The notes under the pieces: generated by a model
Databases searched by the model: none
What the model was told of the DNA's origin: nothing
Seen by the model: only the letters and a program-made list of their open reading frames with translations
Position numbers and translations under genes: made by a program
In this document: piece by piece, positions 1 to 5,252 of the stretch
Position numbering within the stretch: the stretch's first letter is position 1
Layout of the letters: every line of letters starts with the position of its first letter
Assembly (NCBI GenBank): GCA_964648215.1
Contig: CAZYMF010000237.1
Span: forward strand, 1 to 6,841
Length of the DNA: 6,841 nt
Direction of reading: 5' to 3'
Source of the DNA: CAZYMF01 sp964648215
GTDB lineage: Bacteria; Desulfobacterota; Binatia; HRBIN30; JACQVA1

Positions 1-105
1 TTCCCTGCCAGCTGTACCGACAAGGGCGAAGGCGCGCAAGCCGGTAGCGACGAGGCCTGCCCCCCGGGGATGGACGCGGGCGGCAGAAGTGCTAGGAGAG
101 GGAGC
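1..105. other. Upstream region of the SDR-mutase operon
   Basis: No convincing complete gene lies here. One + frame is open from the window edge to a TAG at 45-47 and would encode a short basic tail (ending RRRASR), so this could be the last codons of an upstream gene, but there is too little to judge. The SDR frame itself is open back to the window edge, with an alternative ATG at 70, but the translated residues look like non-coding GC-rich sequence. I see no clear -35/-10 pair, so the operon promoter may lie further upstream. Confidence 0.4.
94..104 (+). promoter_or_regulatory. Shine-Dalgarno site that decides the first SDR start
   Basis: The purine run AGGAGAGGGAG ends one base before the ATG at 106. 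It is the only good ribosome-binding site near the start. The in-frame ATG at 70 is preceded by a C/G-rich run with no such site, so translation most likely begins at 106, immediately before the Rossmann beta-1 strand. Confidence 0.6.
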
Positions 106-894
106 ATGTCGTCCGATCGAGTTGCCTTCATCACCGGAGCCAGCCGCGGCATCGGCAAACAGCTGGCCGTCGACTTCGCCCGGCGAGGCTACGACGTCGT
201 CTGCCTCGCCCGCTCCAGCAGCGACAAGCCGAGCAAGCTGCCGGGCACCGTGGACGAGACCGCGGAGCTGGTGCGCCGGGAAGGCCGGCGCGGCCTCGCC
301 TTGGCCGTCGATCTCCAGTCGGAGGCGCAGCTCGCCGCCGCCGTCGAGCAGACCTACCGCGACCTCGGGCGCGTCGACGTCCTCATCAACAACGCCGCCA
401 TCGCCGTTCCCGGACCGACGCTGCCGCAGCCGATGCGCAAGTGGCGGCTGGCGATGGAGATCAACGTCAACGCCCCGTTGGCGTTGATGCAGGCCGTCTG
501 CCCGCGGATGGCGCAGGCCGGCGGCGGACACGTCATCAACGTCTCCTCCGAGGCCGCGGCCATGCCCGAGTTCGGCCGGGCCAGCTACACGGTGAGCAAG
601 GTGGCGCTGGAGTCGCTCACCCAGTGCCTGGCCTACGAGCTCGGCGCCGGCGGCGTCGCCGTCAACGTCGTCCGCATCGACGTGCCGATCTGGACCGAGG
701 GCTTCGTCTTCACCCTGACGGGGATGGACACCAGCGACTTCGAGGATCCGGTCATCATGTCGGACGCCTGCCTGTGGCTGGTCGATCAGCCGGGAAGCTA
801 CTCGGGGAAGATCCTGACCCTCACCGGCCTGCGCGAGCAGGGGATCGTGCGCCCGCGCACCCGCGTCGGCGAGCGGCGCCTGTTCCCCTCCTGA
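106..894 (+). CDS. SDR family oxidoreductase, probably NADP(H)-dependent
   Basis: A 262-residue short-chain dehydrogenase/reductase of classical size, cytosolic, with no signal peptide or membrane segment. Seen directly: the nucleotide-binding glycine motif TGASRGIG at residues 10-17, NNAA at 95-98 (usually NNAG), and the catalytic tetrad Asn120, Ser148, Tyr161 and Lys165 with the normal 13-residue Ser-to-Tyr spacing. An Arg (36) follows the second beta strand where NAD enzymes have Asp, so NADP(H) is the likelier cofactor. After that strand is an extended loop with a KLPGT motif (44-48), reminiscent of the hydroxysteroid-dehydrogenase-like-2 branch. The C-terminus (about 240-262) is Arg-rich and lacks the usual VDGG ending. 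It is the first gene of the operon, with 17 bp to the next SDR. The substrate is unknown; from context a hydroxyacyl- or oxoacyl-CoA, or a related aldehyde or alcohol. The family is certain; the reaction is not. Confidence 0.9.
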   Translation: MSSDRVAFITGASRGIGKQLAVDFARRGYDVVCLARSSSDKPSKLPGTVDETAELVRREGRRGLALAVDLQSEAQLAAAVEQTYRDLGRVDVLINNAAIAVPGPTLPQPMRKWRLAMEINVNAPLALMQAVCPRMAQAGGGHVINVSSEAAAMPEFGRASYTVSKVALESLTQCLAYELGAGGVAVNVVRIDVPIWTEGFVFTLTGMDTSDFEDPVIMSDACLWLVDQPGSYSGKILTLTGLREQGIVRPRTRVGERRLFPS

Positions 895-911
895 GGCGGC
901 GAGCCGCGGGC

Positions 912-1700
912 ATGCTGCTGGAAGGAAGAGTCGCTCTGCTCACCGGCGCCGCCCGCGGCATCGGGCGCGCGACGGCCCTGCTGCTGGCGGAGGAGGGTGC
1001 CGACGTCGGCGTTCTCGACCTCCAGCCCGAGGTGGAGAAGACGGCCGCGGCGATCGCCGGCCTCGGCCGCCGGACGGTGGCCACCGTCGGCGACGTCTCC
1101 GACGTGGCGCAGGTGAGTGAGGCGGTGGGGAAGGTGCGCGAGACCCTCGGCCCGATCGACGTGCTGGTGAACAACGCCGGCATCGTCAACAACATCGCCC
1201 CGCTCACCCGCATGCGTCCCGAGGCCTGGGAGCGCGAGCTGTCGGTGAACCTCTCCGGCGCCTTCCACCTGATCCAGGAGGTGATCGGCGCGATGGTCGA
1301 GCGGCGCTGGGGGCGGATCATCAACGTCTCCTCGGTTGCCGCCACCGGCGGCCTGCACAACCAGGTCGGCTACGCCGCCAGCAAGGCCGGCCTGTTGGGG
1401 CTGACCCAGACGGTGACGCTCGAGCACGGGCGCGACGGCGTCACCTGCAACGCCGTGCTGCCCGGCCTGATCGGCACCGAGATGGTGATGGCGATGCCGG
1501 CCGACATTCGCGAGGCCGCCGTCGCCGGCACGCCCGCGCGCCGCGTCGGCGATCCGCGCGAGGTGGCCCGGCTGATCGTCTTTCTCGCCTCCGATCATGC
1601 CGCCTTCATCAACGGGGCGCTGATCCCGGTCGACGGCGGCATGCGGCTCAACACCAGCTCCCTGGCCAGCCGCCGAGAGGTGCGGCGGACCCGCCCGTAG
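912..1700 (+). CDS. SDR family oxidoreductase, FabG/3-hydroxyacyl-CoA dehydrogenase-like, probably NAD(H)-dependent
   Basis: A second 262-residue classical SDR, closer to the FabG / 3-oxoacyl reductase / 3-hydroxyacyl-CoA dehydrogenase group than its neighbour. Visible are TGAARGIG at residues 11-18, Asp36 at the end of beta-2 (favours NAD), Asp61, NNAG at 87-90, and the tetrad Asn113, Ser141, Tyr154, Lys158. The family's usual C-terminal IPVDGGM is at 238-244, followed by about 18 extra residues rich in Arg. The ATG at 912 is 17 bp after the previous stop and begins just before beta-1; its ribosome-binding site is weak, so translation may be coupled to the upstream gene. The frame stays open far upstream (to 441), but that part overlaps the first SDR and is a shadow. 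Context next to an acyl-CoA mutase suggests oxidation or reduction of a hydroxyacyl-CoA / oxoacyl-CoA pair, but the substrate cannot be read from sequence. Confidence 0.9.
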   Translation: MLLEGRVALLTGAARGIGRATALLLAEEGADVGVLDLQPEVEKTAAAIAGLGRRTVATVGDVSDVAQVSEAVGKVRETLGPIDVLVNNAGIVNNIAPLTRMRPEAWERELSVNLSGAFHLIQEVIGAMVERRWGRIINVSSVAATGGLHNQVGYAASKAGLLGLTQTVTLEHGRDGVTCNAVLPGLIGTEMVMAMPADIREAAVAGTPARRVGDPREVARLIVFLASDHAAFINGALIPVDGGMRLNTSSLASRREVRRTRP

Positions 1701-1725
1701 AAACGACCCCGAGACGAGGTGCGCC

Positions 1726-3312
1726 ATGGACCCGGTCGACACGCCCAAGACCGTCTACCGCCCGAGCGACGTTGCCGCTCTCTCCTACGACAACGACCTC
1801 AACGACCCCGGCGCCTATCCCTACACCCGCGGTGCTCGCGCCGCGCGGCCGCATCTGGGCGCGTGGATCCAGCGCGAGCTGTCGGGCGAAGGCGAGCCGG
1901 CGCGCACCAACGCGCAGTTCAAGTACCTCATCGGCAGCGGCGCCACCGGGCTCGACGTCATCGGCGACACGCCGACCATGGCCTGCCTCGATCCGGACCA
2001 CCCGGCCGCCGCGCACGCCGTCGGCACGCAGGGCGTGTCGCTGTGCGGCCTGGCCGACTACCGCGAGATGTACGCCGATCTGCCGCTCGACGGCCTGACG
2101 ATCTCGCATTCGCTGCCCGCCGCCTTCGGCATCGCCGGCCTCTACCTGGTCGCGAAAGAGCGCGGCATCAGCACCGCCAGGCTGCGCGGCTCCACCATTC
2201 AGGCCCCGTTCTACTGCGAGGACTGCGGCTACTCGATCCACATGCCCTTCGAGCTGCGGGTTCGCCTGGCCGCCGACTCGATCGAGTTCGCCGCGCGCGA
2301 GATGCCGAAGTTCCACGCCTTCATCGAGGACACCTACTACATCAGCGAGGGCGGCATCGATGCGGTCGAGGAGATGGCGCTGGGCTTCGTCGAGATTCGC
2401 TACCTGGCCCGCGAGCTGTTGCGGCGCGGCGTGCCGATCGACGACTTCGCGCCGCGCATCGCCATCCTGGTCAACTGCCGCATGGACTTCTTCACCGAGA
2501 TCGCCAAGATCCGGGCGACGCGACGGCTCTTCGCGCGCATGATGCGCGAGGAGTTCGGCGCCACCGACCCGCGTTCGCTGGCGGTCAACATCGCCTCGCA
2601 CACCTCGGGGCTCTCGCTCACCGCGCAGCAGCCGGCCAACAACGTCGTCCGCGGCACGGTGCAGGCGCTCGCCCTGGCCCTGGCCGGGGTGCAGGCGATC
2701 GAGGTCTCCGGCTTCGACGAGGCGTTCCGCACGCCGAGCCCGGAGGCGCACCTGCTCGGGCTGCGGACGCAGCAGGTGATCCAGCTCGAGGCGGGCGTGA
2801 CCAGGGTGATGGACCCGCTCGGCGGCTCGTATTACGTCGAGACGCTGACCAACGAGATGGAAGAGCGCATCCGCGCCATGGTGATGCGCATCGAGGCCAT
2901 GGGCGACACCGCCGGTCTGTGCGACGGCGGCTGGTTCCGCGCGCTGTTCCAGGACGCGATGGAGCGCTACGCGCGCGAGCTGCGCGACGGCGAACGGATG
3001 CAGGTCGGCGCCAACGTTCATCGCCTGCCGGACGAGCAGGACACGTTGCTGCGCGACGTCGCCGAGCGCAAGATCGAGCCGTGCCGCGAGCGCATCGAGG
3101 CGATTCGCGAGCGCAAGCGGGCGCGGCCGGCCGCCGATCTCGCCGCGGCGCTGCAAGCCGTACGGCGGGTGGCGCAGGAGGGCAGCAACCTGATGCCGGC
3201 CGTCATCGGGGCGACGACGGCGGGGGCGACGATGGGCGAGATCGCCGGCATGATGCGGACGGCGTACGGCCTGGCCTACGATCCGTACGGGCTGATGGAA
3301 TGCCCGATCTGA
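1726..3312 (+). CDS. B12-dependent acyl-CoA mutase, large (substrate-binding) subunit, divergent active site
   Basis: A 528-residue protein of the methylmalonyl-CoA mutase superfamily: the CoA-binding TIM barrel without the B12 domain, as in IcmA/HcmA (about 560 residues). Family landmarks are YPYTRG (31-36), W47, DTPT (81-84), STIQ (156-159, Gln159 at the Gln197 position of Propionibacterium MutB), FAPR (241-244), IAKIRATR (259-266), SHTSGLSLTAQ (291-301), NNVVR (305-309), TRVMDPLGGSYYVE (359-372), and the usual C-terminal SNLMP...ATMGEI segment (487-506). The family rearranges acyl-CoA carbon skeletons through an adenosyl radical. By alignment with MutB recalled from memory, Tyr89 is Leu52, His244 is Tyr205, Arg207 falls at Gly168/Tyr169, His328 is Ala290 and Gln330 is His292. 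So it is not an ordinary methylmalonyl-CoA mutase, nor by these residues isobutyryl-CoA mutase (Phe/Gln) or 2-hydroxyisobutyryl-CoA mutase (Ile/Gln). A CxxC (164-167) lies in the substrate loop. The start has an AGGTG site upstream; the gap after the SDR is 25 bp. Substrate unknown. Confidence 0.9.
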   Translation: MDPVDTPKTVYRPSDVAALSYDNDLNDPGAYPYTRGARAARPHLGAWIQRELSGEGEPARTNAQFKYLIGSGATGLDVIGDTPTMACLDPDHPAAAHAVGTQGVSLCGLADYREMYADLPLDGLTISHSLPAAFGIAGLYLVAKERGISTARLRGSTIQAPFYCEDCGYSIHMPFELRVRLAADSIEFAAREMPKFHAFIEDTYYISEGGIDAVEEMALGFVEIRYLARELLRRGVPIDDFAPRIAILVNCRMDFFTEIAKIRATRRLFARMMREEFGATDPRSLAVNIASHTSGLSLTAQQPANNVVRGTVQALALALAGVQAIEVSGFDEAFRTPSPEAHLLGLRTQQVIQLEAGVTRVMDPLGGSYYVETLTNEMEERIRAMVMRIEAMGDTAGLCDGGWFRALFQDAMERYARELRDGERMQVGANVHRLPDEQDTLLRDVAERKIEPCRERIEAIRERKRARPAADLAAALQAVRRVAQEGSNLMPAVIGATTAGATMGEIAGMMRTAYGLAYDPYGLMECPI

Positions 3313-3713
3313 GACCGCCTCGCGTGCTCATCTCCATGCTCGGCCTCGATCAGCACGAGGTCGGCGCCATCGCCGTCGCTCGCCTGCTGCGCGACGCCGG
3401 GATGGAGGTGATCTATCTCGGTCGCTTCAACCTGCCGGCGGCGATCGTCAAGGCGGCGGCCGACGAGGACGTCGACGTCATCGGCCTGAGCTGCCATTCC
3501 TGGGAGTACCTGCACTACATCGACGAGCTGTTCGAGCTGCTGCAGGCCCGCGGTCTGACGATCCCGCTGGTCGTCGGCGGCTCGGTGATCACGCGCGAGG
3601 ACGAGGAGCGGCTGCGCGCCAGAGGCGTCGCCGCCGTCTTCGGCCCGACGACGGTCGCCGAAGACATTCCGGCCGTGCTGCGGGATATCGCTCGCGGCCA
3701 AGCTCAATGCTGA
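3300..3713 (+). CDS. B12-binding (small) subunit of acyl-CoA mutase
   Basis: A 137-residue stand-alone cobalamin-binding domain, about the size of HcmB/IcmB (136), which should bind adenosylcobalamin base-off and dock on the large subunit encoded just upstream. The B12 signature DxHxxG is seen as DQHEVG (17-22), giving His19 as the lower axial cobalt ligand; VVGG (91-94) is the GG motif, and VFGPTT (113-118) matches the usual C-terminal FGPGT-type loop. The middle SxL motif is altered: SCHSWEY (64-70), with His66 where Leu is usual. The ATG at 3300 lies inside the last codons of the large subunit (13-bp overlap, +1 relative frame), indicating translational coupling and near-equal stoichiometry. 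A longer reading frame runs upstream to 1719 but merely shadows the large subunit. The gene ends directly before a strong hairpin, so it is probably last in the operon. Catalytic partner is clear; substrate is not. Confidence 0.9.
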   Translation: MPDLRPPRVLISMLGLDQHEVGAIAVARLLRDAGMEVIYLGRFNLPAAIVKAAADEDVDVIGLSCHSWEYLHYIDELFELLQARGLTIPLVVGGSVITREDEERLRARGVAAVFGPTTVAEDIPAVLRDIARGQAQC

Positions 3714-3770
3714 AAGCGAAAAGCTCAAAGCCGGAAGGCGCTCTCGTCCGGCTTTGAGCTTTCTGCTTTC
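3712..3770 (+). terminator. Long hairpin after the mutase operon, probable terminator
   Basis: Two 23-base arms (3712-3734 and 3748-3770) are inverted copies with two mismatches, around a 13-base loop. The stem includes the uninterrupted complement AAAGCTCAAAGCCGG / CCGGCTTTGAGCTTT. It begins inside the stop codon of the B12 subunit gene. A modest T run (ACTTTTCG, 3772-3779) follows, weaker than a classical U-tract. The left arm is built of repeated AAAGC-type units, so this may also be a member of a dispersed intergenic repeat family. Confidence 0.55.
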
Positions 3771-3794
3771 GACTTTTCGCCGTTGCCGCCTGCG

Positions 3795-3823
3795 TTGTCC
3801 TCCCGGCGCGCACGAGGTAGAGT
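3795..3823 (+). promoter_or_regulatory. Candidate promoter for sufT-pterin dehydratase pair
   Basis: TTGTCC (3795-3800) and TAGAGT (3818-3823), 17 bases apart, match the housekeeping -35/-10 consensus at 4 of 6 positions each. They sit between the hairpin and the SufT start, which would leave a leader of about 30 bases. The position after a terminator-like hairpin supports a separate transcription unit, but the match is only moderate. Confidence 0.35.
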
Positions 3824-3850
3824 TCAAGGGATCCAATTCCCAAGGCGAGC

Positions 3851-3858
3851 AGGAGGAG
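3851..3858 (+). promoter_or_regulatory. Strong Shine-Dalgarno site for sufT
   Basis: AGGAGGAG lies three bases before the ATG at 3862. It is the strongest ribosome-binding site on the + strand here and decides the start against the longer frame opening at 3754, which would run back into the hairpin's right arm. Confidence 0.65.
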
Positions 3859-3861
3859 TTC

Positions 3862-4398
3862 ATGAGTCACGAGCCGGTCGAGTTCAATCGCGACTGTGAG
3901 GTCATTCAGATCCCGCAGGGGCTGACGGTGACGATCCCGAAGGGAACGCCCGCGATCGTCACCCAGGCGCTCGGCGATACGTACACGCTGCAGATCCCGG
4001 CGTATGGCGGCTTGTTTCGGCTCGCCGATCGCGACGCCGACGCCATCGGCAAGCAGAGCGGGCCGGGTCGGACCGCGGCGCCGGCGGCGGACGACGGCAC
4101 GGTCGGCGAGGAGCAGGTGTGGGACCAGCTACGGCAGGTCTACGACCCGGAGATCCCCGTCAACGTGGTCGATCTCGGCCTGATCTACGACATGCGCATC
4201 GAGGGACGCACGGTGGACGTGCAGATGACGCTCACCGCCCAGGGCTGCGGCATGGGGCCGTCGATTGCCATGGATGCCAAGCGGCGCATCGAGACGCTGC
4301 CCGGCGTCGATGAGGCCAACGTGCAGGTGGTGTGGGATCCCCCCTGGACGCCGCACATGATCTCGCCGGAAGGTCGCGCCAAGCTGGGCATGGATTGA
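3862..4398 (+). CDS. sufT: Putative Fe-S cluster assembly protein SufT (MIP18/DUF59 family)
   Basis: A 178-residue cytosolic protein in two parts. Residues about 15-65 form the SufT-specific N-terminal region (IPKGTPAIVTQALGDTYTLQ, then GGLFRLADRDADAIG). After an Ala/Gly/Asp linker (65-82), residues about 84-165 form a MIP18/DUF59 domain with DPEIPVNVVDLGLIYD (95-110), the conserved DPE at 95-97, and TAQGCGMGP (125-133) with the invariant Cys129. The family helps mature or insert Fe-S clusters, without being an established scaffold; the cysteine is thought central. The length fits SufT proteins better than plain DUF59 domains (about 100 residues). No sufBCDS genes are in view, so this copy is separate from a suf cluster within the window. 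The gene has its own candidate promoter and strong ribosome-binding site, and is followed after four bases by a pterin dehydratase gene. The family call is firm; the client proteins are unknown. Confidence 0.9.
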   Translation: MSHEPVEFNRDCEVIQIPQGLTVTIPKGTPAIVTQALGDTYTLQIPAYGGLFRLADRDADAIGKQSGPGRTAAPAADDGTVGEEQVWDQLRQVYDPEIPVNVVDLGLIYDMRIEGRTVDVQMTLTAQGCGMGPSIAMDAKRRIETLPGVDEANVQVVWDPPWTPHMISPEGRAKLGMD

Positions 4399-4402
4399 GG
4401 CG

Positions 4403-4693
4403 ATGGCCCGACCGCCGAAGCTGAGCGAGGCGGAGGCGCGCGCCGCGCTGGCCACGGTCCCCGGCTGGCGGATCGCGGACGGCAAGCTCCACCGCGAATT
4501 CACGTTCAAGAGCTTCGTCGAGGCCTTCGGCTTCATGACCTCGCTGGCGCTGGTGGCCGAAGCGAAGGATCATCACCCGGAGTGGTTCAACGTCTACAGC
4601 CGGGTGGTGATCGACCTCTCCACCCACGACGCCGGCGGCCTGACGCGGCTCGATTTCGAGCTCGCCGCCGCCGCCAACGAGCTGCTGCCGTAG
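4403..4693 (+). CDS. phhB: Pterin-4a-carbinolamine dehydratase (4a-hydroxytetrahydrobiopterin dehydratase)
   Basis: A 96-residue PCD/DcoH-family protein of normal full length. It dehydrates 4a-hydroxytetrahydropterin so that the reduced pterin cofactor of aromatic amino acid hydroxylases can be recycled; some bacterial copies instead serve molybdopterin or other pterin metabolism. The signature is HHPEWFNVYSRVVIDLSTHD (57-76): His57, His58 and His75 correspond to the catalytic histidines of mammalian DcoH, and AGGLT..D..LA (77-88) completes the domain. It begins 4 bases after the SufT stop, with a GAGGCG site overlapping that stop, so the two genes are almost certainly co-transcribed and coupled. 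No phenylalanine hydroxylase or pterin biosynthesis gene is visible, so the physiological pathway is open. The stop is followed by a large inverted repeat. Confidence 0.93.
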   Translation: MARPPKLSEAEARAALATVPGWRIADGKLHREFTFKSFVEAFGFMTSLALVAEAKDHHPEWFNVYSRVVIDLSTHDAGGLTRLDFELAAAANELLP

Positions 4694-4707
4694 CCGAAAG
4701 AACCGGA

Positions 4708-4800
4708 GAACAGGGAATCAGGAACCGGGAACGGAGGACCGGTCAATGAACGGCAAGGACGTCGGCCGGTTTCCCGTTCCCGGTTCCCGGTTTCCTGTTC
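4708..4800. repeat. Imperfect 35-bp inverted repeat between convergent genes, possible bidirectional terminator
   Basis: Arms 4708-4742 and 4766-4800 are ungapped inverted copies with 29 of 35 positions complementary; the loop is 23 bases (4743-4765). The right arm is itself built from tandem TTCCCGG-type units. The repeat lies between the pterin dehydratase stop (4693) and the end of the opposite-strand VOC gene (4811), so it could stop transcription from both sides. It has no clean U-tract on the + side; a 9-bp direct repeat (TTCCTCATTT, 4798-4807 and 4807-4816) follows and runs into the VOC stop codon. Confidence 0.6.
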
Positions 4801-4810
4801 CTCATTTTCC

Positions 4811-5233
4811 TCATTTCTTCTCCGCCAGAAGTCCCTTGCCGGGGACGTGGTTCATCTCCAGGCGAATCCCGTCGGGGTCCTCGAACAGCACCGAGTAGTA
4901 GCCGGGCGCCCAGGGTCCTTCCTCGGGGGGATGGACGATCTTGGCGCCGATCTCCTGCAGGAACGCGTAGAGGGTGTCGACGTCGGCGCGCTCGCGGGCG
5001 CGGAAACAGACGTGGTGCAGGCCGACGCGGAGCTGCGCGAACCGTTCGGAGCGATGTTGCTCTTCGGCCTGCACGATGCCCATGGCGCTGCGCCCGCCGA
5101 CGCAGTAGTAGTAGCCGTCGGCGTCGATCACCGGGCGCAGGCCGAGATAGGGCAGCAGCTTTCCGTAAAAGGGCTTGCAAGCTTCGAAGTTGCTGACCGT
5201 CAGCATGACGTGGGCGATGCCGTTGATCTCCAT
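4811..5233 (-). CDS. VOC family (glyoxalase/bleomycin resistance fold) protein
   Basis: A complete 140-residue vicinal-oxygen-chelate protein with two beta-alpha-beta-beta-beta modules (about 3-55 and 70-130). Metal-ligand candidates are in the family positions: His8 (IAHVML), His74 in GLHHVCF (71-77) and Glu126 in IRLEMN (123-128). DPDGIRLEM is the classic second-module ending. Such proteins use a divalent metal for isomerisation, epimerisation, dioxygenation or thiol conjugation; the sequence does not say which. The ATG at 5233 has AGGAGA a few bases upstream. It follows the aldo/keto reductase gene on the same strand with a 57-bp gap, so the two could form one transcript and handle related reactive carbonyl compounds, but that is inference. 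Methylmalonyl-CoA epimerase also has this fold, but nothing specific points to it. Confidence 0.88.
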   Translation of the reverse strand: MEINGIAHVMLTVSNFEACKPFYGKLLPYLGLRPVIDADGYYYCVGGRSAMGIVQAEEQHRSERFAQLRVGLHHVCFRARERADVDTLYAFLQEIGAKIVHPPEEGPWAPGYYSVLFEDPDGIRLEMNHVPGKGLLAEKK

Positions 5234-5252
5234 GATCGCTCTCCTGTGACGA

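Noticed and set aside
70..105. Upstream ATG at 70 as the start of the first SDR
   Set aside because: It adds residues not seen in SDRs and has no ribosome-binding site, whereas ATG 106 has a strong one right before the Rossmann fold.
1648..3156. 502-codon - strand frame over the mutase, and a 316-codon - strand frame at 798-1748
   Set aside because: Low-complexity translation (repeated Ala, Arg, Gly, Asp, His) with no family motifs, mirroring codon bias of the + genes.
1719..3290. Very long + frame (open 1719-3713) overlapping the mutase large subunit
   Set aside because: Its upstream part is Arg/Ala/Gly-rich with no recognisable domain, while the overlapping frame is a clear mutase. Only the end (3300-3713) is a real gene.
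1726..3713. Calling the mutase methylmalonyl-CoA mutase, isobutyryl-CoA mutase or HcmAB
   Set aside because: The residues that define each of these specificities are all different here, so a specific name and symbol would mislead.
3714..3861. Cobalamin riboswitch or other structured regulatory RNA near the mutase genes
   Set aside because: The only structure is a simple hairpin downstream of the mutase. No B12-box-like sequence is seen here or in 1-105.
4708..4816. CRISPR array or insertion-sequence ends
   Set aside because: The repeat is a single foldback pair with no regularly spaced direct repeats, no transposase and no target-site duplication.
4811..5233. VOC protein as methylmalonyl-CoA epimerase partnering the mutase
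   Set aside because: It is on the opposite strand, beside an aldo/keto reductase, and the mutase does not look methylmalonyl-specific. No epimerase-specific signature is recognised.
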